64,000 nt of DNA from Rhizobium sp. L1K21 (GTDB lineage: Bacteria > Pseudomonadota > Alphaproteobacteria > Rhizobiales > Rhizobiaceae): positions 372,001 through 436,000 of the forward strand of contig NZ_JAMXLE010000002.1 of NCBI RefSeq assembly GCF_024055895.1, given 5' to 3'. The notes beneath the pieces are model-generated. The model was not told where the DNA came from, did not search any database, and worked only from the letters and a program-made list of their open reading frames with translations. Every line of letters starts with the position of its first letter. The stretch's first letter is position 1. The position numbers were made by a program, and so were the translations under genes. Shown here piece by piece: positions 53,780 to 63,189 of the stretch.

Positions 53780-54970
53780 ATGAGCAACAAAAACTTTCTT
53801 TCGAACGGTAAAGTACGCTCCGCCGAGAAAATCCGCGAAGCCATGGCGCGTGTTAAGGCGACAAATCATATCACACGCGAAAATATTGAATATCTTCTGC
53901 CAAAGGCCGTTGAGGCGATTGGCCAACTTGCCCGGCCGGAAGCTGTTCTGGCAGTGGCAAACTACAATCCCGACTCCGTCTGGCTCTTTTCGCGCGACAA
54001 CAGCGCCCAGCCGGAAGGCTTTCAAAGCTTTCTTCTGTTGAACGAACAGGGCAAGCGCAAGTTGCTGGACGGTTCTTTGAACCTCCTGAATCCACCGCTC
54101 GATTGCCTGGTTCAACAGTCTGAAACGCCGGCGCTCATCTATGTCTGGGCGTCTTATACACCGGGCATTTCGGCAGCCGGCATTCGTCTTATGCTGGATC
54201 ATTTTACCTCTCCACGCTACGCCAAATGCGACCTTGTTTCCTGGTCGGCGACGGTGCGCGGCGAACGCGCCATGCTCAGAGACGGCTTCATCAAGGGGGT
54301 TGAGCTCGATGGCTTCTCGCGTCCAGACCTTTTCATCCTCGCGCGCTCCAAGAAGGCGCTCAATGCACTACGTCCGCGCTATGACCGGTATGATCGCGAC
54401 CTTAATCCCACGGGCATAACCGTTGTCCACGACATATCCGAACTGATGAAGGTCGCCGCCATCCGCAGCGCCGTTTATATCGGCGAACAAAGCTGCCCGT
54501 ATGACGAAGAGTTCGACGGCAACGACTTTGCCGCAACACACGTTCTGGCCTATGTCGACAACGAGCCGGTCGGTTGCATGCGAATCCGCTTCTTCGGTGA
54601 TTTTGCAAAGCTGGAACGGCTTGCCGTCAGGAAAGAGTTCCGAACGTCCCGTACGGCATTTGAGCTCGTTCGCGCCTCGGTGGAATTGTGCCGGGCAAAG
54701 GGTTTCCGCCGCATTTACGGCCATGCCCGCACCGACCTGCTGGATTTTTGGAAAAGCTTCGGTTTCAACCTGAAAGAGGGGGCCGCCGAGTTCGATTTTT
54801 CCGGCTATACCTTTGTCGAGATGGCCGAAACCATATCGCCGAAAAACGATGCGGTCTCCCTGAACGACGATCCCTACCGTCTCATCAGACCGGAAGGACG
54901 TTGGCACTATCCAGGCATTCTGGAAACATCAGCACGCGAGGGGACGGCCAGAAATGCTGCCTTCGGCTGA
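53780..54970 (+). CDS. Two-domain GNAT-type acetyltransferase
   Basis: The 396-residue protein has a C-terminal GNAT domain (about 225-350) with LAYVDNEPVGCMRIRFFGDF, a core strand AKLERLAVRKEFRTSRTAFEL and YGHARTDLLDFWKSFGF. The N-terminal half looks like a second, diverged GNAT unit: ALIYVWASYTPGISAAGIRL, CDLVSWSATVRGERAMLRDGF has the closing-strand pattern, but its acetyl-CoA loop is not recognisable. A tandem GNAT with one decayed half is known in other acyltransferases. Acceptor unknown. GGAA stands 6 bp before the start. Two small ORFs follow, overlapping by 17 bp and then 4 bp at most, so it heads a small operon. Confidence 0.82.
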   Translation: MSNKNFLSNGKVRSAEKIREAMARVKATNHITRENIEYLLPKAVEAIGQLARPEAVLAVANYNPDSVWLFSRDNSAQPEGFQSFLLLNEQGKRKLLDGSLNLLNPPLDCLVQQSETPALIYVWASYTPGISAAGIRLMLDHFTSPRYAKCDLVSWSATVRGERAMLRDGFIKGVELDGFSRPDLFILARSKKALNALRPRYDRYDRDLNPTGITVVHDISELMKVAAIRSAVYIGEQSCPYDEEFDGNDFAATHVLAYVDNEPVGCMRIRFFGDFAKLERLAVRKEFRTSRTAFELVRASVELCRAKGFRRIYGHARTDLLDFWKSFGFNLKEGAAEFDFSGYTFVEMAETISPKNDAVSLNDDPYRLIRPEGRWHYPGILETSAREGTARNAAFG

Positions 54971-55223
54971 GATGGAAGAAACCTCCCGCGAACTCATTGT
55001 CGCGCTCACGTCCTGCAGGCAGTCGGCTGAAAAAATCGGCTGCCGCTTCGCCGCCGACCTTATTGGCGCAGCGCTGCTGGAAGTGGCCCTGCAGTCGATC
55101 GGTGGAAAGGACACACTTTCAAACCCCGGGTCGCGCCTGGAGAAGCTGATCGAGTTGAAATTTCTCGCAGCGCTCTCCGGCAATGCCGGAAATGTATTTC
55201 CCATCAAACCACCAACTCGTTGA
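54954..55223 (+). CDS. Small hypothetical protein following the tandem GNAT
   Basis: The 89-residue reading begins inside the last codons of the GNAT gene (17-bp overlap). No family is recognised. It looks helical: residues 8-60 (ETSRELIVALTSCRQSAEKI, CRFAADLIGAALLEVALQSI) are amphipathic with two Cys, and the C terminus is Pro-rich. Coupling with the GNAT suggests a partner or regulator. Base composition does not stand out from neighbours. It may be a real gene, since the frame is open, has a plausible start and fits the operon direction. Confidence 0.55.
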   Translation: MLPSAEMEETSRELIVALTSCRQSAEKIGCRFAADLIGAALLEVALQSIGGKDTLSNPGSRLEKLIELKFLAALSGNAGNVFPIKPPTR

Positions 55224-55237
55224 AACCGGGCAAAAAA

Positions 55238-55432
55238 ATGCAGAAAAAAGATCGGGCATCCAAGGCAATGCAAATCAATCAAAAGCACCAGGACATCGAG
55301 CGCATGCGTGGTGAAGTGCTCTCGATGATCTCTGAATCCAGAGGGTCCGGGAATACATTTCTCGTCTATCTTCTCGCCCTCGTTCTCGGAGAGCTGAGAA
55401 ATATCGAAAAGGGGCAACCGTCAAATATGTAG
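55238..55432 (+). CDS. Small hypothetical protein with charged N terminus and hydrophobic helix
   Basis: From the ATG at 55238 the protein has 64 residues (70 from a TTG at 55220, which would overlap the previous stop as TTGA). It is Lys/Arg-rich at the start (QKKDRASKAMQINQKHQDIERMR, likely helical) and ends with a hydrophobic patch (FLVYLLALVLGEL). No family is recognised. Its last 12 bp overlap the end of the converging XRE gene. The assignment as a gene is provisional. Confidence 0.5.
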   Translation: MQKKDRASKAMQINQKHQDIERMRGEVLSMISESRGSGNTFLVYLLALVLGELRNIEKGQPSNM

Positions 55433-55843
55433 GTTCTGCTGGCTTTCGGCGGCGGCGAGGTCTTGAACGAGATTGAGAACCGAACGCCTGACTTCCGGAT
55501 TTTCGATTTTGGCATAGTACAAATTCAATGCCAGTGCATCTTCATTGGACATGAGCTCAATCAGTTTAGCGCTTTCGTCGTCGATATTGCCGTCAAGTCC
55601 GGCAGGGGCCTGGCCGTCGGCAAAGAAAAAGGCGGGCGTTACTCCAAGGAGATCTGCTGCAGCAGCAAGCTTGCTGGCGCTGATGCGATTCTTGCCGTTT
55701 TCATATTTTTGCACCTGCTGAAACGAGACGCCCAGATGCTCTGCAAGTTTCGTCTGGCTGATATGCTTCAATTTTCGCGCAATTTTGATTCGCACGCCCA
55801 CATGCATATCCGCCTGCTGTAGTATTTTTTCTTTTTGCAGCAA
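55421..55843 (-). CDS. XRE-family regulator, PraR-like paralog
   Basis: At 140 residues it is a clear paralog of the regulator at 26104-26526: the HTH VGVRIKIARKLKHISQTKLAEHL, the VQKYENGKNRISASKL element, PAFFFADG and the NPEVRRSVLNLVQDLAAAE tail line up over the whole length. The frame starts with TTG at 55843, supported by GGGAGG eight bases upstream; the next start is ATG at 55807. It ends against the two small ORFs after the tandem GNAT and stands about 300 bp from the TetR gene. Its targets are unknown. Confidence 0.85.
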   Translation of the reverse strand: MLQKEKILQQADMHVGVRIKIARKLKHISQTKLAEHLGVSFQQVQKYENGKNRISASKLAAAADLLGVTPAFFFADGQAPAGLDGNIDDESAKLIELMSNEDALALNLYYAKIENPEVRRSVLNLVQDLAAAESQQNLHI

Positions 55844-56103
55844 CCCAAGTGCCTCCCAACGATTTGATCAAACGTCATATACATTATTATTATCTTATAT
55901 TTGCATCAATATCACTCGCTGAATTTAGACAGCATTTGAATCATTTATAGCGACAGCTTCTCGGTGGTTGAAAAATACATTCCAAAGTTGCTCCACCCTC
56001 CTCAGCACGTTCACAGCTTCCGCAATTGGCTTGGCAGGGACAGCCATCAAAGGCACACGAGCCATGGGAACCCACTTGACCTTTTCGGGTTTTGTGGCAA
56101 GAA
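55844..56103. other. Gene-poor region between the XRE gene and the Liu operon regulator
   Basis: The stretch is AT-rich near 55870-55910 (TATATTTGCATCAATATCA). An open frame on the minus strand (55925-56158) has no recognised family, overlaps the TetR start and lacks a ribosome-binding site, so it is not annotated. It might be a relic of a lost gene. Confidence 0.4.
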
Positions 56104-56127
56104 TTAAATGAACATTCGTTAAATTAA
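56104..56127. promoter_or_regulatory. Likely operator of the Liu-operon TetR regulator
   Basis: TTAAATGAACATTCGTTAAATTAA is an imperfect palindrome centred on AAC-ATTC-GTT (16 of 24 positions symmetric). It lies 10 bp before the TTG start of the TetR gene, where autoregulation would act. Confidence 0.45.
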
Positions 56128-56136
56128 GAGGCAAGT

Positions 56137-56760
56137 TTGGCGCGGCTGGCGGGTTCAAACGGAGAAAAGACGGCGGGGCTTATCCGCGCGGAAAGCCTGC
56201 GGTTAATTGCGCGTCACGGTTATGATGCGGTCTCCATGCGGCAGATTGCTGACGCCGTCGGCGTGCAGGCGAGTGCGCTTTATAAATATTTCCCCAACAA
56301 GCAGCAGCTTCTCGTTACGCTTCTCAAGGAGCATATGGACGAACTTTTTGCGGCTCTGGATGAAGAGGCCCTGGACGATCTCGAAGCGGAAGAGGCTCTT
56401 GAGGCTTTCGCACGATTTCACGTGCGCCATCACATCAACCGCGCTGACGCCGTGTTCATCTCATATATGGAGTTGAGAGCGCTGGAAACGGAGAACTTCA
56501 AAGCCGTGGAGGCGTTGCGGCGGGCTTACGAGGCGCGTCTGAAGGCAATCCTGTTGCGCGGTCAGTCTGCCGGTGTCTTTGCATTTGAAGAGGCCCATGT
56601 CGTCGCGATGGCCATATTGTCGATGCTGACAGGCGTGAACACCTGGTATCGCAGCGGGGGGCGGCTCTCGCAGGCACGAATTGAGGATATTTACGCGCAG
56701 ATGGTGCTTCGAAGCGCTGGTGTCGAAAAAGATGAAAAAGGGATGCGAGCCGCTGAATGA
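56137..56760 (+). CDS. TetR-family regulator of the leucine degradation operon
   Basis: The 207-residue protein has a TetR HTH (about 18-62; AVSMRQIADAVGVQASALYKYFPNKQQLLVTLL) and a helical ligand domain. It starts with TTG at 56137, after AGAGG. The downstream genes ivd to hmgL are in the same direction after 27 bp, so it probably represses them and responds to an acyl-CoA intermediate; Liu regulators of gammaproteobacteria are MerR-type (LiuR), but TetR members serve this role in other proteobacteria. The pairing is inference. Confidence 0.85.
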   Translation: MARLAGSNGEKTAGLIRAESLRLIARHGYDAVSMRQIADAVGVQASALYKYFPNKQQLLVTLLKEHMDELFAALDEEALDDLEAEEALEAFARFHVRHHINRADAVFISYMELRALETENFKAVEALRRAYEARLKAILLRGQSAGVFAFEEAHVVAMAILSMLTGVNTWYRSGGRLSQARIEDIYAQMVLRSAGVEKDEKGMRAAE

Positions 56761-56787
56761 TCGCGGCATATCGCCTGGGAGGGCAAA

Positions 56788-57951
56788 ATGTTCAATCACA
56801 CGATGGGTTTCGGCTTAAGCGAAGATGTGGAGGCGATGCGCCAGACGGTTCATCGCTGGGCGCAGGAGCGGGTAAAGCCACTTGCAGCCGAGATCGACAA
56901 GACCAATGCGTTTCCCAATCACCTGTGGAAGGAAATGGGTGAACTCGGGCTTCTCGGTATCACGGTTTCGGAAGACTATGGCGGAACAGGTCTAGGCTAC
57001 CTTGCGCACACGATTGCCGTTGAGGAAATTGCCCGCGCCTCTGCCTCGGTTTCGTTGTCCTACGGCGCGCATTCCAATCTTTGTGTGAACCAGATCAAGC
57101 GCAACGCGAACGACGCGCAAAAGCAAAAATACCTGCCTAGACTGATTTCCGGGGAGCATGTCGGCGCGCTCGCCATGTCTGAAGCGAGCGCAGGTTCCGA
57201 CGTCGTTTCAATGAAGCTGCGGGCTGAAAAGCGCAATGATCACTACCGACTGAACGGTACGAAATACTGGATCACCAATGGCCCCGACGCCGATACATTG
57301 GTGGTCTATGCCAAGACCGATCCGGAGGCAGGCCCCAAGGGTATCACTGCCTTCATTGTCGAGAAGACGATGAAGGGGTTCTCTACGTCACAACACTTTG
57401 ACAAGTTAGGTATGCGCGGCTCCAACACGGCCGAACTGATCTTCGAGGATGTCGAGGTGCCGTTTGAAAATGTGCTGGGTGAAGAAGGCAAGGGCGTCAA
57501 TGTTCTTATGTCAGGACTTGATTACGAACGCGTCGTCCTCTCCGGCATTGGCTGTGGCATCATGGCGGCATGTCTGGACGAGATCATGCCATATCTTGTC
57601 GAACGCAAGCAGTTTGGTGAGTCGATTGGCGACTTCCAGCTGATGCAGGGCAAGATCGCCGATATTTACACCAAGATGAATTCCGCCCGCGCCTATGTCT
57701 ATGCGGTCGCTGCGGCTTGCGACCGTGGCGAGGTGACGAGGCAGGATGCTGCCGCATGTGTGCTCTATGCCTCTGAAGAGGCCATGAATGTTGCCCATCA
57801 GGCCGTGCAGGCCATGGGTGGTGCGGGCTTCATGAACGACAGCGCGGTCAGCCGTATCTTCCGGGACGCAAAACTGATGGAGATCGGTGCTGGAACCTCG
57901 GAAATTCGCCGAATGCTGATTGGCCGCGAACTGATGAAGGCAATGCGCTGA
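56788..57951 (+). CDS. ivd: Isovaleryl-CoA dehydrogenase
   Basis: This FAD enzyme oxidises isovaleryl-CoA to 3-methylcrotonyl-CoA in leucine catabolism. The 387 residues match acyl-CoA dehydrogenases: [56 protein letters not shown] and the C-terminal [25 protein letters not shown]. The catalytic Glu is in the [13 protein letters not shown] segment, at the isovaleryl-specific position inside helix G and not at the usual site near the C terminus. The mccB start overlaps the stop by one base (TGATG). Confidence 0.93.
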   Translation: MFNHTMGFGLSEDVEAMRQTVHRWAQERVKPLAAEIDKTNAFPNHLWKEMGELGLLGITVSEDYGGTGLGYLAHTIAVEEIARASASVSLSYGAHSNLCVNQIKRNANDAQKQKYLPRLISGEHVGALAMSEASAGSDVVSMKLRAEKRNDHYRLNGTKYWITNGPDADTLVVYAKTDPEAGPKGITAFIVEKTMKGFSTSQHFDKLGMRGSNTAELIFEDVEVPFENVLGEEGKGVNVLMSGLDYERVVLSGIGCGIMAACLDEIMPYLVERKQFGESIGDFQLMQGKIADIYTKMNSARAYVYAVAAACDRGEVTRQDAAACVLYASEEAMNVAHQAVQAMGGAGFMNDSAVSRIFRDAKLMEIGAGTSEIRRMLIGRELMKAMR

Positions 57952-59549
57952 TGGCTGTGCTGAAAAGTTCACTTCCTGCCGATGCAGAGACCAATCGCCA
58001 GGCAATGCTGGCCAAGCGTGATGTGATCGAAAAAGAAGCGCTGCGTATTATGCAGGGCGGCAACGAAGCCTCGCGTGCCCGCCACGTCAAGCGCGGCAAG
58101 CTGCTGCCACGCGATCGCGTTGGCGGTCTGCTGGATGCCGGTTCGCCCTTTCTCGAAATCGGACTTTTTGCCGCCACCGGCGTCTATGAGGACGATATTC
58201 CCGCAGCAGGCGTCATTGCCGGTATCGGCAAGATTTCTGGTCGCGACTGCATGATTGTCTGCAATGATGCGACGGTGAAGGGTGGTACCTATTACCCTCT
58301 GACCGTCAAGAAGCACTTGCGGGCGCAAGAGATTGCCGAAGAAAACCGCCTGCCCTGCCTTTATCTTGTCGATAGTGGCGGTGCGAATCTTCCCAATCAG
58401 GACGAAGTGTTTCCGGACAAGGAGCATTTCGGGCGTATCTTTTTCAATCAGGCGCGCATGAGCGCGAAAGGTATCGCACAGATTGCGGTTGTGATGGGTT
58501 CCTGCACCGCAGGCGGAGCTTACGTTCCTGCCATGAGCGACCAAACCATTATCGTGAAAAATCAGGGGACCATCTTTCTTGCGGGCCCGCCCCTGGTCAA
58601 GGAAGCTACAGGAGAGGTCATTGACGCCGAAACGCTTGGCGGTGGTGACACGCACACCCGCCTCTCCGGCGTTGCCGACTACCTGGCTGATAATGACGAT
58701 CATGCCCTGGCGCTTGCCCGGCAGATCGTGAAGCATCTGGGTCCGGCCCCTTCTCCGAACATTGCTTTGATAGAGGCGAAAGCACCGCTTTATCCGGCGC
58801 GCGACATTATGAGCATCGTGCCGGCAGACACGAAAACGCCCTATGATGTCCACGATGTCATTGCGCGTATTGTTGATGGGTCCGATTTCGACGAATTCAA
58901 ACCGCGCTATGGGACCACACTGGTGACCGGCTTTGCCCATATCGACGGTATACCCATTGGTATCATCGCCAATAATGGCGTGCTGTTTTCCGAGAGCTCC
59001 CTCAAAGGCGCACATTTTATCGAACTGTGCTGCCAGCGAAAGATACCCCTGCTCTTCCTGCAGAACATCACCGGCTTCATGGTCGGCTCCAAGTATGAAG
59101 CAGGCGGCATTGCCAAGGACGGCGCAAAACTCGTCACCGCAGTCTCCACCGCCAATGTACCCAAGGTGACGGTGATTATCGGTGGTTCTTATGGCGCAGG
59201 CAATTATGGAATGTGCGGCCGCGCTTACAGTCCACGCTTTCTCTGGATGTGGCCCAATGCGCGGATTTCGGTCATGGGCGGTGCCCAGGCGGCCGGTGTC
59301 CTGGCGAGCGTCAAGCGGGCGGGCATCGAGGCAAAAGGCGGCAGCTGGAGCGCAGAAGAAGAAGCCGCGTTCAAACGCCCGACGCTGGACCTATTCGAAC
59401 GGCAATCGGCTCCTCTTTATGCGTCCGCGCGGCTCTGGGACGATGGGATCATCGACCCGGAAAAGACCCGTGATGTGGTGGCGCTGTCTCTTCGAGCTGC
59501 CCTCAATGCCCCGGTGGAAGACACCCGGTTCGGCCTGTTCAGGATGTGA
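57951..59549 (+). CDS. mccB: Methylcrotonyl-CoA carboxylase, carboxyltransferase (beta) subunit
   Basis: The subunit transfers carboxyl from biotin to 3-methylcrotonyl-CoA, giving 3-methylglutaconyl-CoA. The 532-residue protein has both crotonase-like halves: [50 protein letters not shown], and [28 protein letters not shown] and [34 protein letters not shown], the typical carboxyltransferase motifs. The last is typical of MCC and propionyl-CoA carboxylase; the neighbours ivd and hmgL favour MCC. Length and order are normal. Confidence 0.93.
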   Translation: MAVLKSSLPADAETNRQAMLAKRDVIEKEALRIMQGGNEASRARHVKRGKLLPRDRVGGLLDAGSPFLEIGLFAATGVYEDDIPAAGVIAGIGKISGRDCMIVCNDATVKGGTYYPLTVKKHLRAQEIAEENRLPCLYLVDSGGANLPNQDEVFPDKEHFGRIFFNQARMSAKGIAQIAVVMGSCTAGGAYVPAMSDQTIIVKNQGTIFLAGPPLVKEATGEVIDAETLGGGDTHTRLSGVADYLADNDDHALALARQIVKHLGPAPSPNIALIEAKAPLYPARDIMSIVPADTKTPYDVHDVIARIVDGSDFDEFKPRYGTTLVTGFAHIDGIPIGIIANNGVLFSESSLKGAHFIELCCQRKIPLLFLQNITGFMVGSKYEAGGIAKDGAKLVTAVSTANVPKVTVIIGGSYGAGNYGMCGRAYSPRFLWMWPNARISVMGGAQAAGVLASVKRAGIEAKGGSWSAEEEAAFKRPTLDLFERQSAPLYASARLWDDGIIDPEKTRDVVALSLRAALNAPVEDTRFGLFRM

Positions 59550-59558
59550 GGCACAAAC

Positions 59559-61541
59559 ATGTTTTCAAAAATCCTCATAGCCAATCGCGGCGAAATCGCC
59601 TGCCGTATCATCAAGACAGCCCGGCGGATGGGCATTAAGACAGTTGCAGTCTACGCTGAAGCCGATGCCCAGGCGCAACATGTGAAGCTTGCAGACGAGG
59701 CCGTTTTCATCGGACCTTCGCCTGCTTCAGAAAGTTATCTTGTTGGCCAGAAGATCATTGATGCGGCAAAGGCAACGGGTGCAGAGGCCATTCATCCGGG
59801 CTACGGTTTTCTTTCGGAAAACCCTGATTTTGTCGAAGCGGTGGAGAAGGCCGGCCTCACCTTTATCGGCCCAAAAGCGCATTCCATTCGCTCCATGGGC
59901 CTGAAAGACGCAGCCAAGCGTTTGATGGAAGAGGCGGGCGTTCCAGTCGTCCCCGGCTATCACGGCGACAATCAGGATGCGGCTTTTCTGGCCGGACAGG
60001 CGGATGAAATCGGTTATCCCGTGCTCATAAAGGCGTCGGCTGGCGGCGGCGGCAAGGGCATGCGCCGGGTCGACAAGGCAGCAGACTTTATCTCTTCCCT
60101 TGACAGCTGCCGCCGGGAAGCCAAATCCGCCTTTGGCGACGACAGGGTCCTTATCGAAAAATACGTGCTTTCGCCCCGCCATATCGAAGTTCAGGTGTTT
60201 GGCGATAGCCACGGCAACATCGTGCATCTCTTTGAGCGTGACTGCTCCTTGCAGCGCCGCCACCAGAAGGTCATTGAAGAGGCCCCGGCGCCCGGCATGA
60301 GCGAGCCTGTTCGCAGTGCCATGACGCGCGCTGCGATCAAGGCCGCCGAGGCCGTCAACTATCAGGGCGCGGGCACAATCGAGTTTATCGTCGATGGCTC
60401 GGGGCCTCTGCGGGCAGACGGTTTCTGGTTCATGGAAATGAACACCCGGTTGCAGGTCGAGCATCCAGTCACGGAAGCCATCACCGGCTTCGATCTTGTG
60501 GAGTGGCAGTTGCGCGTTGCCGCAGGTGAAGCCCTGCCGGTAAAGCAGGGCTCTATCGCCATTCACGGCCATGCTGCGGAAGCGCGCCTTTATGCTGAAG
60601 ACCCGGCAGCTGGATTTCTGCCGCAAGCGGGTCATATAGATTCCCTGGAATTTGGACTAGGCGATGGCGTTCGCATTGATGGCGGCGTGGTGTCGGGCGA
60701 TCAGGTTTCGCCCTTTTACGATCCCATGATTGCCAAGGTGATTGCCCATGGCCCAGGCAGGCAGGATGCACTTGGCCGGTTACAGGAGGCACTGGATAAC
60801 ACACTCGTTTCCGGTCTTACGACCAATCGCGATTTTCTCCGCGCGCTTGTGGGCAACGACACCTTCCGCGCCGGGCGCATGGATACCGGCCTCATCGACC
60901 GCAACCTTGAGCGTTTGATTGAAAAGCCGGAGCCGAGCGAGATCGCTATCGCAATCGCCGCGGTCATTGCGAGCCGCATTGAGCCGTCGTCTGCGCATCT
61001 CGGCTTCCGTCTATGGGGTGCTGCTGATCATCGGATCAAGCTGCTTTTCAACGGCGAAATGATTGAACGAGGCCTGCGGTTGCAGGATGGGGTAATCAGC
61101 CTGCATGGAGGCAATCAATCCCTGCAATTGGCCGACATCCTCATGGGTGAGAGTTTTGAGGCGAAAGCGCACCTTGGCAATCGCTCGGTGCGTGTCAGGG
61201 CCAAAATCTGCGCAACGGAAAAGGCAGGCTTTCTGGACGTCAGCATTCTTCTTGACGGCCAGACCTTCGTCTTCACCAGGCCGGATCCGGTGGCCGGAGA
61301 CGCCGCTTTGCACAGTTCTTCCAACGATGTTCTCGCCCCCATGACCGGTGTCGTTCGCATGGTGTTAGTCAGCGCTGGTGACGTGGTCAGCGCCGGCGAG
61401 CGGCTAGCCGTCATGGAGGCGATGAAAATGGAACACACGCTGACGGCACCGCGCGATGGCGAAGTGCAGGACGTTCTTTGTGCCGAAGGCGATCCGGTTG
61501 AAGGTGGCGCAGTGTTAATCCGCCTGAAAGAGGAGGAATAG
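59559..61541 (+). CDS. mccA: Methylcrotonyl-CoA carboxylase, biotin carboxylase (alpha) subunit
   Basis: The 660-residue subunit has biotin carboxylase (about 1-450), a linker and a biotinyl domain at the C terminus. Diagnostic parts are KILIANRGEIACRIIKTARRMG, the ATP-grasp loop KASAGGGGKGMRRVD, FERDCSLQRRHQKVIEEAPAP, EMNTRLQVEHPVTEAITG and the biotinylation site EAMKMEHTL near residue 626 with Lys at the center. It belongs to the same complex as MccB. Nine bp separate it from mccB, and four from the acyl-CoA synthetase. Confidence 0.95.
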   Translation: MFSKILIANRGEIACRIIKTARRMGIKTVAVYAEADAQAQHVKLADEAVFIGPSPASESYLVGQKIIDAAKATGAEAIHPGYGFLSENPDFVEAVEKAGLTFIGPKAHSIRSMGLKDAAKRLMEEAGVPVVPGYHGDNQDAAFLAGQADEIGYPVLIKASAGGGGKGMRRVDKAADFISSLDSCRREAKSAFGDDRVLIEKYVLSPRHIEVQVFGDSHGNIVHLFERDCSLQRRHQKVIEEAPAPGMSEPVRSAMTRAAIKAAEAVNYQGAGTIEFIVDGSGPLRADGFWFMEMNTRLQVEHPVTEAITGFDLVEWQLRVAAGEALPVKQGSIAIHGHAAEARLYAEDPAAGFLPQAGHIDSLEFGLGDGVRIDGGVVSGDQVSPFYDPMIAKVIAHGPGRQDALGRLQEALDNTLVSGLTTNRDFLRALVGNDTFRAGRMDTGLIDRNLERLIEKPEPSEIAIAIAAVIASRIEPSSAHLGFRLWGAADHRIKLLFNGEMIERGLRLQDGVISLHGGNQSLQLADILMGESFEAKAHLGNRSVRVRAKICATEKAGFLDVSILLDGQTFVFTRPDPVAGDAALHSSSNDVLAPMTGVVRMVLVSAGDVVSAGERLAVMEAMKMEHTLTAPRDGEVQDVLCAEGDPVEGGAVLIRLKEEE

Positions 61542-61545
61542 CGAG

Positions 61546-63189
61546 ATGCTGCAGCCCGCCACGTCCTATGAGGCGCTTGTTGATGGCTTCCGGTGGAGCA
61601 TTCCCGAATTCTACAATATCGGCGTCGATATCTGCGATAAATGGGCCGAAGGCGAACCCAACCGGCGCGCGCTGACCATTGTGCAGCCTGACTGGTCCTT
61701 TCGAAACGTAAGCTTCAGCGAACTGAAGGCGATCTCCAACCAGATCGCCAACCTGATTGTCAGCTGCGGTGTAAAACGCGGCGATCGTGTGGGCGTGTTG
61801 CTGCCGCAGGCACTGGAAACGGCGGCCTCTCACATCGCCATCTACAAGATGGGCGGCATTGCGGTGCCATTGTTCACACTCTTTGGCCCGGATGCGCTGG
61901 AATACCGGATCAAGGACGCCGGCATCGGCCTGCTCATCACCAACGCCACGGGCGTGGAGAAGCTGTCGCAGATGTCACCGGAGGTTTTTGCCGGTGTGAA
62001 CGTCTATTCGGTGGATGGCGCAGCCGAATACGACAATGTGAAAGATATCTATACTGCACTGTCAGACCAGTCGCCGGACTTTGAACCTGTCAACACACGC
62101 GCCGATGATCCTGCCGTTATTATCTATACATCCGGCACCACCGGCTCTCCCAAGGGCGCGCTTCACGCACATCGGGTTTTGCTGGGTCATCTTCCGGGCA
62201 TGGAGATGAGCCACGATTTTTTCCCGCAGGCCAATGATGTCATCTGGACGCCGGCAGACTGGGCCTGGATCGGTGGCTTAATCGACGTTCTCCTGCCGGC
62301 GCTGCATCACGGTATTCCGGTCATTGCCAGACGCTTTGAAAAGTTCACTGGAGAAGCCGCTTATAAGTTGATGTCGCTCTTTGGTGTCACCAACGCCTTT
62401 CTGCCTCCTACCGCCCTTAAAATGATGCGCGCGACCCCGCATGACAGGGAAAACGACCCTCTTAAGCTGCGCACTGTCGGCTCAGGCGGTGAAACACTCG
62501 GTGCGGAACTGCTGGACTGGGGACGGGAGGTTCTTGGCGTCCAGATCAACGAGTTTTACGGTCAGACGGAATGCAATCTGATCGTGTCATCCTGCAGCAC
62601 ACTTTTCGAGCCGCGTCCCGGCGTCATGGGCCGCGCAGTCCCCGGCCATCAACTGGCCGTTGTCGATGCTGAGGGCAATGCCGTGCCCAAAGGTGCCGCC
62701 GGGCAACTGGCCGTCAAAAAGGGCGATCCCGTTATGTTTCTGAACTATTGGCAAAATCCCGAAGCCACCGAAAGCAAATTCATCGGTGACTGGATGTTGA
62801 CCGGCGATCAGGCGATCCACGAGGGTGACGGCTGGCTGCGCTTCATCGGGCGAGACGACGATGTGATCACATCCGCTGGCTATCGCATCGGCCCTGGCCC
62901 CATTGAAGACTGTATATTGCGGCATGATGCCGTGAGGCTCGCAGCCGTCATCGGGAAGCCGGACGCAGCGCGAACCGAAATCGTCGTTGCTTTCGTTGTG
63001 CTGAAGGACGGCATCCAACCGAGTGAAGATATCAAAACCGACATCCAGAACCATGTTCGACATCGTCTGGCAGCCCATGAGTTTCCGCGCGAGATTCACT
63101 TCACCGACGAACTCCCGGTCACGACCACGGGCAAGATCATGCGCCGTGTGCTTCGCGACAGGCTGACCGAAGAGGAGCAATCATCATGA
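61546..63189 (+). CDS. Acyl-CoA synthetase (AMP-forming) of the Liu operon
   Basis: At 547 residues it has the ANL fold: the P-loop-like IIYTSGTTGSPKGALHAHR near 190, NEFYGQTECNLIVSSCS (A5 motif), GDWMLTGDQAIHEGDGWLRFIGRDDDVITSAGYRIGP, and the catalytic Lys in TTGKIMRR near the end. It could activate isovalerate, methylbutyrate or acetoacetate for entry into the pathway; the substrate is not readable from sequence. It shares the operon with ivd, mccBA and hmgL. GAGGA precedes the ATG. Confidence 0.9.
   Translation: MLQPATSYEALVDGFRWSIPEFYNIGVDICDKWAEGEPNRRALTIVQPDWSFRNVSFSELKAISNQIANLIVSCGVKRGDRVGVLLPQALETAASHIAIYKMGGIAVPLFTLFGPDALEYRIKDAGIGLLITNATGVEKLSQMSPEVFAGVNVYSVDGAAEYDNVKDIYTALSDQSPDFEPVNTRADDPAVIIYTSGTTGSPKGALHAHRVLLGHLPGMEMSHDFFPQANDVIWTPADWAWIGGLIDVLLPALHHGIPVIARRFEKFTGEAAYKLMSLFGVTNAFLPPTALKMMRATPHDRENDPLKLRTVGSGGETLGAELLDWGREVLGVQINEFYGQTECNLIVSSCSTLFEPRPGVMGRAVPGHQLAVVDAEGNAVPKGAAGQLAVKKGDPVMFLNYWQNPEATESKFIGDWMLTGDQAIHEGDGWLRFIGRDDDVITSAGYRIGPGPIEDCILRHDAVRLAAVIGKPDAARTEIVVAFVVLKDGIQPSEDIKTDIQNHVRHRLAAHEFPREIHFTDELPVTTTGKIMRRVLRDRLTEEEQSS

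Noticed and set aside
55925-56158. Minus-strand open frame of 77 codons before the TetR gene
   Set aside because: No recognisable family, no ribosome-binding site, and it covers the TetR start and its likely operator. It may be a relic of a lost gene but cannot be supported as one.
57969-59015. Minus-strand frame of 348 codons opposite mccB
   Set aside because: A shadow of mccB with no family resemblance; mccB is complete with all its motifs.
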